The notes under the pieces were generated by a model, which was not told the DNA's origin, did no database searches, and saw nothing but the letters and a program-made list of their open reading frames with translations. Positions 54,306-64,000 of a DNA stretch of 64,000 bases are shown here, in pieces. The first letter of the stretch is position 1. Every line of letters starts with the position of its first letter. Made by a program: the position numbers and the translations under genes. The DNA is from Streptomyces sp. ITFR-21 (GTDB lineage: Bacteria > Actinomycetota > Actinomycetes > Streptomycetales > Streptomycetaceae), in the NCBI RefSeq assembly GCF_031844685.1, contig NZ_CP134605.1, positions 3,368,001-3,432,000 on the forward strand, given 5' to 3'.

Positions 54306-55091
54306 GTGACCGATACCGGTGGCACCTCCCCCACCCCCTCTTCCCGTTCTGTCCACCGCACCGTAGCGCTGAGAGTGCTCAGTGCGGGAGTCTTCGCGCT
54401 GGCCGGACTGATCTTCTGGACGAGTTTCGACACCGCGAAGGGTGTGGACATCCGCAGCGACGACCCACTGCCCAAGCTCTCCGACAACGTCCGCAGCAAG
54501 AGCAGCGCGAACGAGGAGCTGGAGAAGCAGGTCGCCGGAGTCCGCAGGGACGTCGACCAGCTCACCCGGCACGGCAGCAGCGGGCTGTCGCCGGCCGAGC
54601 GGGCCCGGATCGACGGCCTGGACAAGGCGGCCGGCACCGATCCGCTGACCGGCCCGGTCCTCGACGTCACCCTGGACGACGCCCCGCCCGACGCCGGCCC
54701 GCTCGTCCCCGGCGTCCCCGATCCGCAGCCCAACGACCTGGTCATCCACCAGCAGGACCTGCAGGCCGTGGTGAACGCGCTGTGGCAGGGCGGCGCCCGA
54801 GGCGTCCAGGTCATGGACCAGCGGCTGATCTCCACCAGCGCGGTCCGCTGCGTCGGCAACACCCTCATCCTCCAGGGGCGCGTCTACTCCCCGCCCTACC
54901 GGATCACCGCTGTGGGTGACCGCAAGAAGCTGCGTCAGGCGCTCGACGCCAGCCCGGCGATCCGGAACTACCTGCAGTATGTGCAGGCGTACGGCCTCGG
55001 CTGGAAGGTCGGGCAGCGCGACCGGGTCACTCTGCCGGGTTACACCGGCTCGGTCGATCTGCACTACGCGAAGCCGGTGAGCCCGCGGTGA
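54306..55091 (+). CDS. DUF881 membrane-anchored protein
   Basis: 261 residues from the GTG at 54306, with AAGGAGACAGGG upstream; an in-frame start at 54270 would overlap that ribosome-binding site. One N-terminal helix (LRVLSAGVFALAGLIFWTSF) is followed by a coiled coil (NEELEKQVAGVRRDVDQL) and the DUF881 domain (DPLTGPVLDVTLDDAPPDA ... NDLVIHQQDLQAVVNALWQG, YRITAVGD). The topology is an anchored extracytoplasmic protein, resembling divisome-associated coiled-coil proteins such as mycobacterial Rv0012. It is divergent from crgA. Confidence 0.87.
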   Translation: MTDTGGTSPTPSSRSVHRTVALRVLSAGVFALAGLIFWTSFDTAKGVDIRSDDPLPKLSDNVRSKSSANEELEKQVAGVRRDVDQLTRHGSSGLSPAERARIDGLDKAAGTDPLTGPVLDVTLDDAPPDAGPLVPGVPDPQPNDLVIHQQDLQAVVNALWQGGARGVQVMDQRLISTSAVRCVGNTLILQGRVYSPPYRITAVGDRKKLRQALDASPAIRNYLQYVQAYGLGWKVGQRDRVTLPGYTGSVDLHYAKPVSPR

Positions 55092-55288
55092 GCCGGCGGT
55101 GAAACGGCGGTGAGCCGGCGGTGGGTGCGCTGGGAAGCGGCCTGTCGCCGCCCTGTCGCCGCCCTGTCCGTACCCCGGATTGCGGGGGAATCGGCAGATG
55201 AACCGATGCCGAAGCTTTGACCGGCCGGATCCCCTGGACCGGCGATCTCCCTCTACTCTGTTCCGGGGACTCGGAAGGAAGGCATGGC

Positions 55289-55492
55289 ATGTACGGCTGG
55301 ATCTGGCGGCATCTGCCGGGTAACGCGTATGTGAGGGCGCTTATCTCCCTCGTGCTGACCTTTGCCGTCGTCTACCTGCTGTTCCAGTACGTCTTCCCGT
55401 GGGCGGAGCCGCTGCTGCCGTTCAACCAGGTGACCGTCGACAACCAGGACAACGGGCTGCGGGCCGTCAGCGGGGTGGCCGCGGTCCTATGA
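55289..55492 (+). CDS. Small membrane protein upstream of pabA
   Basis: 67 residues from ATG 55289, with GGAAGGAAGG upstream. MYGWIWRHLPGNAYVRAL precedes a single helix (ISLVLTFAVVYLLFQYVFPW) and a polar C-terminus. The stop overlaps the ATG of the glutamine amidotransferase gene (ATGA). The family is conserved at this place in streptomycetes; its function is unknown, and a divisome link is suggested only by neighbours. Confidence 0.85.
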   Translation: MYGWIWRHLPGNAYVRALISLVLTFAVVYLLFQYVFPWAEPLLPFNQVTVDNQDNGLRAVSGVAAVL

Positions 55493-56145
55493 GCGCTCGC
55501 ATCCTCGTCGTGGACAACTACGACAGCTTCGTGTTCAACCTGGTCCAGTACCTCTACCAGCTCGGCGCCGAGTGCGAGGTGCTGCGCAACGACGAGGTGG
55601 CACCGGAGCACGCCCAGGACGGCTTCGACGGCGTCCTGCTCTCCCCCGGCCCCGGCACCCCTGAAGAGGCCGGCATCTGCGTCGACATGGTGCGGCACTG
55701 CGCGCGGACCGCGGTGCCGGTCTTCGGCGTCTGCCTCGGTGTGCAGTCCATGGCGGTCGCCTACGGCGGAGTGGTCGGGCGGGCGCCCGAGCTGCTGCAC
55801 GGCAAGACGTCCGCGGTGCTCCACGACGGCACGGGCGTCTTCGCCGGTCTGCCGTCGCCGTTCACCGCCACCCGGTACCACTCGCTGGCCGTCGAGCAGG
55901 ACACCCTGCCGGACGAGCTGCGGGTGACCGCCCGGACGGAGAACGGGATCATCATGGGGCTGCGGCACCGGGACCTCGCCGTCGAAGGCGTGCAGTTCCA
56001 CCCGGAGTCGGTGCTCACCGAGTGGGGGCACCTGATGCTGGCCAACTGGCTGGCCGAATGCGGCGACCCGGGCGCGCTGGAACGCTCCCGCGGGCTGGCG
56101 CCGGTGGTCGGGGCGGACGGGCTCACGGGGAGGGCCGGGGCGTGA
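55489..56145 (+). CDS. pabA: Glutamine amidotransferase, TrpG/PabA family
   Basis: 218 residues. The class I triad is visible: C82 in FGVCLGVQ, H171 and E173 in QFHPES. LLSPGPGTPEEAGI and the N-terminal VVDNYDSFVFNLVQYL are typical of anthranilate/4-amino-4-deoxychorismate synthase component II. It supplies ammonia to a TrpE or PabB partner for folate or tryptophan synthesis. No synthase component I is nearby, so which pathway is served cannot be decided. The stop overlaps the srtE GTG by 4 bp. Confidence 0.93.
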   Translation: MSARILVVDNYDSFVFNLVQYLYQLGAECEVLRNDEVAPEHAQDGFDGVLLSPGPGTPEEAGICVDMVRHCARTAVPVFGVCLGVQSMAVAYGGVVGRAPELLHGKTSAVLHDGTGVFAGLPSPFTATRYHSLAVEQDTLPDELRVTARTENGIIMGLRHRDLAVEGVQFHPESVLTEWGHLMLANWLAECGDPGALERSRGLAPVVGADGLTGRAGA

Positions 56146-57878
56146 CCACGCTCCGGCCGGAGCGTCCCGCCGACGGCCCGATGTCCTACGAGGACACCGG
56201 GCAGTTCGCCGCTGTGGTCCAGCAGCTGGCGGACCCGCTGAACGACCCGCTGCCCGGCCGGCCGCCCGCCGTCTCCGACGAGGAACCCGACGGCGGGGCC
56301 GGGGCGGCCGCACCCGAGGCACCCGCACCGGGGAGGACCGGGGCACCCGCGCGGAGGAGGGCCGCGGCGCCGGCGCCCGTACCGGGGCCGCCGCCGACCT
56401 CACCCGCGAGGGCCTCCTCCCCGCAGGCCGCGCCGCCCCAGGTCTCCTCCTCGCAGGCCGCAGCCCCCGAGGTACGGCGGGAGGCCCCGCCCGCCGCGCC
56501 CCCGCCGCCCTACTACGGCAGACCGCTCGTCACCGACCTGCCCTCGGCGCCCGCGAACGGCTCCCCCTGGTTCCGGCCCCCCGAGCCCGCGCGGGGCCTG
56601 GCACCGGCACCGGAACAGCCGCCGGTACGCGAAGAACGGCCGGTGGAGCGGCCGGTACGCGGCGAGCGGCCGCCGGTACGGGAGCAGGCTGTACGGACCG
56701 AGCGGTTCGGGGCGCCGGAGGCGGTACCGGCGGAGCCCTACGCCGCGCCGGAGGCCGTATCTGCGGAGCCGTACGCGCCGCCCGAGCCCGTACCTGCGGA
56801 GCCCAACGTGCCGCCGGAGACGGAGCCCCCGGCACGGGAGGCGTTCGTACCGCCCGAGCCCGTACAGAGCCGGCAGGCTGCCCGGCGGGCGCTCGCGGAG
56901 ACCGCGAAGCTGCCGGTGATCCAGGTACCGCCGCCGACCGCCGTGGAGCCGCAGGCGGGCGGCGGGGCACAGCCGGCCGGGACGGACGCCGGCTTCGACG
57001 GGGCGCCGACGGACGGCGGGCGGGCGGCGCGGCGCAAGGCCGCGCGGGGAGGCCACCGGGCCCGGGGCCGCGCCGGTACCGGGCCGGCCGCGGGCAGCGC
57101 CCCCTCCCCGGCGGGCGCGGGCGCCTCCTCCCCGGCGGAGCCGTCCGCGCCGCTCAGCCGGGTCGAGGCACGGCGAGCCGCCAAGGCGGCCAAGGAGAGC
57201 CCCTCGGTCGTCATCAGCCGGATCGTCGGTGAACTGTTCATCACCATCGGCGTCATCATGCTGCTGTTCGTCACCTACCAGCTGTGGTGGACCAACGTCC
57301 GCGCCCACCAGCAGGCCAACAGCGCCTCCAACAAGCTGGAGCAGCAGTGGCAGACCACCACGGGCGGCCCGGACCGGGCGGCCGGCACCTTCTCCCCCGG
57401 CCAGGGCTTCGCGATCATGTACATCCCGAAGCTGGACGTCAAAGCCCCTATCGCGCAGGGTGTGGACAAGACCTCGGTCCTCGACAAGGGCATGATCGGC
57501 CACTACGACGGTGACCTGAACACCGCGATGCCGTGGGACAGGAGCGGCAACTTCGCGGTCGCCGCGCACCGGAACACCCACGGTGAGCCGTTCCGCTACA
57601 TCAACCACCTCGTGCCGGGCGACAAGGTGGTGGTCGAGACGGCCACCACGTACTACACCTACCAGGTCACCAGCTCGCTGGCCTCCACGCCGCCCTCCAA
57701 CATCGGTGTGCTGCAGCCCGTGCCGCCCGGCTCCGGCTTCACCACCGCCGGCCGCTACCTGACCCTCACCACCTGCACCCCCGAGTTCACCAGCACCAAC
57801 CGGCTGATCGTCTGGGGCAAGCTGATCGAGGAACGGCCGCGCAGCAAGGGCAAGCCCGACGCGCTGGTCGGGGGCTAG
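56142..57878 (+). CDS. srtE: Class E sortase with long disordered N-terminal region
   Basis: 578 residues, GTG at 56142 overlapping pabA. Residues 1-355 are Pro/Glu/Ala-rich with repeated PAEP/PPEPV units. A helix at about 357-380 (SRIVGELFITIGVIMLLFVT) leads to the sortase domain. Catalytic features are AAHRNTHGEPF (His) and TLTTCTPEF with C545, followed by NRLIVWGKL, where the usual distal Arg motif is R/K-type (STNR). Class E enzymes recognise LAxTG motifs. In S. coelicolor SrtE1 and SrtE2, encoded at this locus, anchor long chaplins needed for aerial hyphae. Confidence 0.92.
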   Translation: MTTLRPERPADGPMSYEDTGQFAAVVQQLADPLNDPLPGRPPAVSDEEPDGGAGAAAPEAPAPGRTGAPARRRAAAPAPVPGPPPTSPARASSPQAAPPQVSSSQAAAPEVRREAPPAAPPPPYYGRPLVTDLPSAPANGSPWFRPPEPARGLAPAPEQPPVREERPVERPVRGERPPVREQAVRTERFGAPEAVPAEPYAAPEAVSAEPYAPPEPVPAEPNVPPETEPPAREAFVPPEPVQSRQAARRALAETAKLPVIQVPPPTAVEPQAGGGAQPAGTDAGFDGAPTDGGRAARRKAARGGHRARGRAGTGPAAGSAPSPAGAGASSPAEPSAPLSRVEARRAAKAAKESPSVVISRIVGELFITIGVIMLLFVTYQLWWTNVRAHQQANSASNKLEQQWQTTTGGPDRAAGTFSPGQGFAIMYIPKLDVKAPIAQGVDKTSVLDKGMIGHYDGDLNTAMPWDRSGNFAVAAHRNTHGEPFRYINHLVPGDKVVVETATTYYTYQVTSSLASTPPSNIGVLQPVPPGSGFTTAGRYLTLTTCTPEFTSTNRLIVWGKLIEERPRSKGKPDALVGG

Positions 57879-58001
57879 GGCCTGTCGCCCGAGCCGGCGC
57901 GGCTCCACCCGACAGGCTACGGGCGGCCGGCGGCCACCGGGGCCGCAGGACAGGACTCCACCGGTGCGGTGGCAGCCAACAGCGACGGAGAACGGAACAG
58001 C

Positions 58002-58724
58002 GTGACAAGCAGCAACGAGCCGCCGAGGCGGGGGCCTGTCGCGGCCACCGTGAGTGTCATCGGCGAGATCCTGATCACCGCCGGGCTCGTGCTCGCGCTC
58101 TTCGTCGTCTACTCCCTGTGGTGGACCAACGTCGTCGCCGACCGCCACGAGAAGCAGGCGGGCGACAGGGTCCGCCAGGAATGGGCGCACAGCGGCGTCC
58201 CGGGCGGCGGCGCCGACGCGCCGGGCCGGCTGGACACCGCGGACGGCATCGGCTTCCTGCACGTGCCGGCGATGGGCAAGGACTACGAGGTGCTGGTCAA
58301 GAAGGGCACCTCCACCGACGTCCTCAACGAGGGCGTGGCCGGCTACTACACCGAGCCGACGCCCGCCGCGATGCCCTGGGACACGGTCGGCAACTTCACC
58401 CTGGCCGCCCACCGCGACGGCCACGGCGCCAAGTTCCACGACATCGACAAGATCAGGACCGGTGACCCGGTCGTCTTCGAGTCCAAGGACACCTGGTACG
58501 TCTACAAGGTCTACAAGGTCCTGGACCAGACCTCGAAGTACAACGTGGCCGTCACCGACCAGGTCCCCGAGGAGTCCGGCAGGTCCAGGCCGGGCCGCTA
58601 CATCACGCTGACCACCTGCACGCCCGTCTACACCTCCCGCTACCGCTACGTGGTCTGGGGCGAGCTGGTCCGCACCCAGCGGGTCGACGCCCGGCGCACG
58701 CCGCCGGCGGAGCTGAAGCGGTAG
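58002..58724 (+). CDS. srtE: Class E sortase
   Basis: 240 residues from GTG 58002, with GGAGAACGGAAC upstream; a GTG at 57969 is an alternative. The N-terminal membrane helix is VSVIGEILITAGLVLALFVV. The sortase domain has AAHRDGHGAKF (His) and TLTTCTP with C206, and SRYRYVVWGEL holds the Arg. It is a paralogue of the preceding protein without its long extension. The two probably share substrates carrying LAxTG, as with S. coelicolor SrtE1/SrtE2. No chaplin or other obvious substrate gene is in the window. Confidence 0.93.
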   Translation: MTSSNEPPRRGPVAATVSVIGEILITAGLVLALFVVYSLWWTNVVADRHEKQAGDRVRQEWAHSGVPGGGADAPGRLDTADGIGFLHVPAMGKDYEVLVKKGTSTDVLNEGVAGYYTEPTPAAMPWDTVGNFTLAAHRDGHGAKFHDIDKIRTGDPVVFESKDTWYVYKVYKVLDQTSKYNVAVTDQVPEESGRSRPGRYITLTTCTPVYTSRYRYVVWGELVRTQRVDARRTPPAELKR

Positions 58725-58744
58725 CCGTTCCCCGCGAGGGCCAC

Positions 58745-58795
58745 GGCAGAAGGGGGCGGTCCGCACCGGCATCGTGCGGACCGCCCCCTTCTGCC
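58745..58795. terminator. Bidirectional terminator between srtE and pknB
   Basis: A perfect 21-bp stem (arms 58745-58765 and 58775-58795) with a 9-nt loop CCGGCATCG lies between the convergent class E sortase and pknB genes. Confidence 0.9.
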
Positions 58796-58814
58796 ATACC
58801 GTGACCGGCGGCGC

Positions 58815-60773
<1,959 letters not shown>

Positions 60774-60927
60774 AGCTCTGCCCTCTCTCAAACCCGATCT
60801 GCAACCGAATCCGTTAACCATTGCCCTGTGCCTTCTCGGGCATACGCTACCGGGCGTACACAGTGTGACCGCGCCCCGGCCGCCCGCCGATACCTGACCG
60901 GTACCTGGCCGCGACCGCGCGGGTTCC

Positions 60928-62388
60928 TCACTTGTTGAGGACGGCCTCCATGACCCTCTTGGCGATGGGAGCGGCGAACCCGCCGCCGGAGACGTCGTCG
61001 CGGTTGGCGGAGGCGTCCTCCACCACGACGGCCACCGCGACGGGCGAGCCCTGGTCGGTCTTGGCGTACGAGACGAACCACGCGTACGGCGTGCCCTTGT
61101 TGTTCACGCCGTTCTGCGCGGTGCCGGTCTTGCCGCCGACGACGACGTCCCGGATCCTGGCGTTGGTGCCGGTGCCGGACTCGACCACCGTCTCCATCAT
61201 CGACTGGAGCTTCTGCGCGTTCTCCGGCGACAGCGGCTGGCTCAGCTTGCTGGGGCTGGTCTGGGAGATGGTGCTCAGGTTCGGCGCCACCAGCTTGTCG
61301 ACCTCGTACGGCTTCATCAGGGTGCCGTTGTTGGCGATGGCGGCGGCGACCATGGCCATCTGCAGCGGGGTGGCCGCGGTGTCGAACTGGCCGATCGAGG
61401 ACTGCGCGACCTGGTCCGGGCTCATCTTGGTGTCGAAGTTGCTGGCGTCGGCGCGGACCGGGACGAACTGCTCCTCGTTGAAGCCGAACAGCTCGGACTC
61501 GTCCACCATCGTCTTCAGCCCCATGTCCGCGCCGAGCTTGCCGAAGACGGTGTTGCAGGAGTACTTGAGGGCATTGCGCAGGCTGGCGTTGCGGCAGGGG
61601 ATGCTGCCCTCGTTGACCAGGTTGACGGTGGTGCCGGGCAGCGGGTACGGGTCGGGTGACTCGGTGTCCTTGTCGACGTCCGTGATCGCCCCGCTCTGCA
61701 GCGCCGCGGCGGCCGTGACCAGCTTGAACGTCGAGCCGGGCGGGTAGGTCTGGCGCAGCGCCCGGTTCAGCATCGGGTCGTCGGTGTCGCTGCCCTTCTG
61801 CAGCCCGACCCAGCTCTTCTCGTCGTTCTTGGAGTTCCCGGCGAAGGTCGAGGGGTCGTACGAGGGGGTGCTGGCCAGGGCGAGGATCGCGCCGGTGCGG
61901 GGGTCGATGGCGGCGACCGCGCCCTTCTTGTCGCCCAGGCCCCTGAAGGCGGCCTCCTGGGCCTTGGCGTTGAGCGTGGTGACGACGTTCCCGCCCTGCT
62001 TCTGCTTGCCGGTCAGCAGGTCGATGGTGCGGTTGAAGAACAGCCGGTCGTCGTTGCCGGTGAGGAACTTGTCCTCGACGCCCTCCAGGAACGAGGTGCC
62101 GAACGCCTGCGAGGCGTGCCCGGTCACCGGCGCCCACATCGGGCCGTCGGTGTACGTGCGCTTGTACTTGAAGTCGCTGCCGGTGGTCGTGGTGTGGCCG
62201 GTGATGGCCTTGCCGTCCACGATGATGTCGCCGCGCGGCTGGGCGTACTGGTTGATGGCGACCCGGCGGTTGTGCGGGTCGTTGGACAGCTGGTCGGCCT
62301 GGACGAACTGGACGTAGTTGACCCGCAGCAGCAGGGCGAGGACGAGCAGGCCGCAGAAGACCGCGACCCGTCGCAGGGGCTTGTTCAC
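60928..62388 (-). CDS. pbpA: Penicillin-binding protein A (transpeptidase)
   Basis: 486 residues; the GTG at 62388 overlaps the rodA stop by 4 bp. One N-terminal helix (VAVFCGLLVLALLLRVNYVQ) leads to a dimerisation-like domain and the transpeptidase domain. The active site is S219-T-F-K222 in YPPGSTFKLV, SCN in LKYSCNTVFGK and KTGTAQNG near residue 415. It is a class B PBP that cross-links septal or apical peptidoglycan with its SEDS partner RodA encoded next to it. It is a substrate of PknB in mycobacteria. Confidence 0.96.
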   Translation of the reverse strand: MNKPLRRVAVFCGLLVLALLLRVNYVQFVQADQLSNDPHNRRVAINQYAQPRGDIIVDGKAITGHTTTTGSDFKYKRTYTDGPMWAPVTGHASQAFGTSFLEGVEDKFLTGNDDRLFFNRTIDLLTGKQKQGGNVVTTLNAKAQEAAFRGLGDKKGAVAAIDPRTGAILALASTPSYDPSTFAGNSKNDEKSWVGLQKGSDTDDPMLNRALRQTYPPGSTFKLVTAAAALQSGAITDVDKDTESPDPYPLPGTTVNLVNEGSIPCRNASLRNALKYSCNTVFGKLGADMGLKTMVDESELFGFNEEQFVPVRADASNFDTKMSPDQVAQSSIGQFDTAATPLQMAMVAAAIANNGTLMKPYEVDKLVAPNLSTISQTSPSKLSQPLSPENAQKLQSMMETVVESGTGTNARIRDVVVGGKTGTAQNGVNNKGTPYAWFVSYAKTDQGSPVAVAVVVEDASANRDDVSGGGFAAPIAKRVMEAVLNK

Positions 62389-63767
62389 TGGCTGCGCACC
62401 ACCTGGGTCGCTTCGGCGTCGGGGGAGGGGGCCGGGCTCGGGGCCGGCCGCCGGGCGGTGTCGCTGATCCGCAGCAGGATCGCGACCAGCGCCCAGTTGG
62501 CGATCACCGAGGAGCCGCCCTGGGCCAGGAACGGCATCGTCATACCGGTCAGCGGGATCAGCCCGGTGACGCCGCCCGCCACCACGAACACCTGGAGCGC
62601 GAAGGCGCCCGACAGGCCGATGGCGAGCAGCTTGCCGAAGGGGTCGCGGGCGGCCAGCGCGGTACGGATGCCGCGTTCGATCAGCAGCGCGTACAGCAGC
62701 AGCACGGCCATCAGCCCGGCCAGGCCGAGCTCCTCGCCGACGGTGGCCAGGATGTAGTCGCTCTTGGGGGCGATGCCGCCGATCAGCCGGGAGTAGCCCT
62801 GGCCGAGGCCGGAGCCGAAGATGCCGCCGGACCCGAAGGCGTACATGGTCTGCGCGGTCTCGGTGACACCGCCGTTGGCCAACTGGAGGGGGTGCAGCCA
62901 GTTGTGCACCCGCTCCTTGACGTGCGGCTCGAACGACGACACCAGGACCGCGCCGCCGGCGCTGAGCAGCAGGCCGAAGACGATCCAGCTGGTCCGCTCG
63001 GTGGCCACGTACAGCATGATCACGAAGAGGCCGAAGAAGAGCAGCGAGGTGCCGAGGTCGGTCTCGAAGACCAGGATCAGCAGACTGATGGCCCAGATCA
63101 CCAGGATCGGGCCCAGGTCGCGGCCGCGTGGCAGGTACAGGCCCATGAAGCGGCGGCTGGCCAGTGCCAGGGCGTCCCGCTTGACCATCAGGTAGCCGGC
63201 GAAGAAGACGGTGATGACGATCTTGGCGAACTCACCGGGCTGGAGCGAGCCGATGCCCGGCAGCGTGATCCAGATTTTGGCGCCGTTGACGCCGGGGAAG
63301 AAGATCGGCGCGACCAGCAGGACCAGCGCCACCATCATCGAGATGTAGGTGTAGCGCTGGAGGATGCGGTGGTCCTTGAGGAAGATCAGCACCATCACGA
63401 ACAGCGCCAGGCCCAGGGTGGACCACATCAGCTGGTTGGGCGCCATCGCCTTGCCGAGCACGGGCTCCTGGTCCAGCCGCCAGATCAGCACCAGCCCGAG
63501 GCCGTTGAGCAGGGTGGCGATCGGCAGCATCAGCGGGTCGGCGTACGGGGCGTACTTGCGCACCAGGAGGTGGGCGACGCCGGCCAGCAGGCCGAGGCCC
63601 ACGCCGTAGCCGAGCAGGCCGGCCGGCACCTGGTCGTGCTTGGCCAGCCCCGCGTTGACGTAGGCGAACACCGGGATGAGGACGGCGAAGACGAGCAGCG
63701 CCAGCTCGGTGTTGCGGCGGTTGGGCGCGCCGATGGACGTGATGGTGGTGGTGTTGCTGGCGCTCAT
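62385..63767 (-). CDS. rodA: SEDS-family peptidoglycan glycosyltransferase RodA/FtsW
   Basis: 460 residues, ATG at 63767. About 12 membrane helices. Signatures include LQPGEFAKIVITVFFAGYLM with the catalytic-region residues, VNGAKIWI and VGEELGLAGLMAVLLLYALL, then the C-terminal GLIPLTGMTMPFLAQGGSSV. It polymerises glycan chains from lipid II. Translationally coupled to pbpA (GTGA overlap), it forms the SEDS-bPBP pair next to the PknB/PP2C regulatory genes, as in mycobacterial Rv0014c-Rv0018c. Confidence 0.96.
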   Translation of the reverse strand: MSASNTTTITSIGAPNRRNTELALLVFAVLIPVFAYVNAGLAKHDQVPAGLLGYGVGLGLLAGVAHLLVRKYAPYADPLMLPIATLLNGLGLVLIWRLDQEPVLGKAMAPNQLMWSTLGLALFVMVLIFLKDHRILQRYTYISMMVALVLLVAPIFFPGVNGAKIWITLPGIGSLQPGEFAKIVITVFFAGYLMVKRDALALASRRFMGLYLPRGRDLGPILVIWAISLLILVFETDLGTSLLFFGLFVIMLYVATERTSWIVFGLLLSAGGAVLVSSFEPHVKERVHNWLHPLQLANGGVTETAQTMYAFGSGGIFGSGLGQGYSRLIGGIAPKSDYILATVGEELGLAGLMAVLLLYALLIERGIRTALAARDPFGKLLAIGLSGAFALQVFVVAGGVTGLIPLTGMTMPFLAQGGSSVIANWALVAILLRISDTARRPAPSPAPSPDAEATQVVRSQ

Positions 63768-63786
63768 GGCGAGCCGACCCCTCCTG

Positions 63787-64000
63787 CTACTGCTGGCCCG
63801 TACCGCATTCCCCGGCCAGGTTCTTCTCTTCCGGCGTCAGGGACGGGGTGGGGGCGGTCGTCGGGGTGGTGCCGCCGGTGGCCTTGGCACCGGGCTTGGC
63901 GTTGACCGGCCCGGTGGCGCCGCCCGCGCCCCCGGCGCCTCCTGCCGTCCTGCCGGTGGCGGCGGCCGCCTTGGCGTCGGCGACCTTCCGGCAGACCGCG
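63787..64000 (-). CDS. pstP: C-terminus of PP2C-type Ser/Thr protein phosphatase PstP (partial)
   Basis: Only the last 70 or so codons are in the window, reading toward the stop at 63787-63789. It ends ...LTPEEKNLAGECGTGQQ after a Pro/Thr/Ala-rich linker, with CRKVADAKAAAATG at the left part. This matches the extracytoplasmic tail of streptomycete PstP-type phosphatases as I remember it, and its place upstream of rodA-pbpA-pknB is the conserved one. The catalytic domain is outside the window, so activity cannot be judged. It would dephosphorylate PknB targets. Confidence 0.75.
   Translation of the reverse strand, partial: AVCRKVADAKAAAATGRTAGGAGGAGGATGPVNAKPGAKATGGTTPTTAPTPSLTPEEKNLAGECGTGQQ

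Overview
This window is the replication-origin region of a high-GC actinomycete chromosome, almost certainly Streptomycetaceae. The evidence is the gene order rpmH-dnaA-oriC-dnaN-gnd-recF-DUF721-gyrB-gyrA, the minus-strand block rnpA-yidD-yidC-jag-rsmG-parA-parB, the many DnaA boxes between dnaA and dnaN, parS-type palindromes, and Streptomyces-type flanking genes (murJ, pseudokinase, sigM, trxBA, crgA, srtE pair, pknB-pbpA-rodA). GTG starts and 4-bp start/stop overlaps are common.

Positions 1 to about 12.46 kb are accessory DNA: the integrase-proximal part of an actinomycete integrative (and probably conjugative) element whose other end lies to the left. A long, tightly packed minus-strand cluster (85-9317) encodes small zinc-knuckle, winged-helix and coiled-coil proteins of uncertain function plus an Rv2179c-like 3'-5' exoribonuclease. 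A regulatory switch follows: two divergent HTH regulators (9290-9601 minus, 9822-10280 plus) flank a region with repeated GTCTAC sites. Then come a protein made of two copies of one 73-residue module (a 219-bp tandem duplication) and a tyrosine integrase with a LacI-like helix-turn-helix inside its catalytic domain. The element abuts a 3' fragment of ino1 (inositol-3-phosphate synthase), which is the probable attachment site.

12.7-29.8 kb is conserved core: MFS transporter, pcnA, a DUF6049 membrane protein, murJ, a kinase-like protein, sigM and its zinc-type anti-sigma factor, trxB-trxA with a sigma-R-like promoter, a GNAT protein, parB-parA and rsmG. Eight parS-like palindromes are scattered through 14.06-28.95 kb. 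One is the centre of a perfect 50-bp palindrome between trxA and the GNAT gene.

29.9-45.4 kb holds the RNA/membrane-insertion genes (jag, yidC, yidD, rnpA, rpmH), dnaA, oriC, dnaN, gnd, recF, DUF721, gyrB, gyrA and a DUF3566 protein, followed by tRNA-Ile(GAU). 45.7-51.9 kb carries a DLW-39 peptide, a secreted/anchored protein, an HTH-kinase pair, tRNA-Ala(UGC) and a 1.1-kb non-coding mosaic of direct and inverted repeats. 52.1-64.0 kb is the cell-division/cell-wall signalling cluster: PPIase, rhomboid protease, crgA, DUF881, a small membrane protein, pabA/trpG, two class E sortases, pknB, pbpA, rodA and the C-terminus of a PP2C phosphatase. Two compact groups of perfect TTATCCACA DnaA boxes lie outside oriC, upstream of parA and upstream of crgA.
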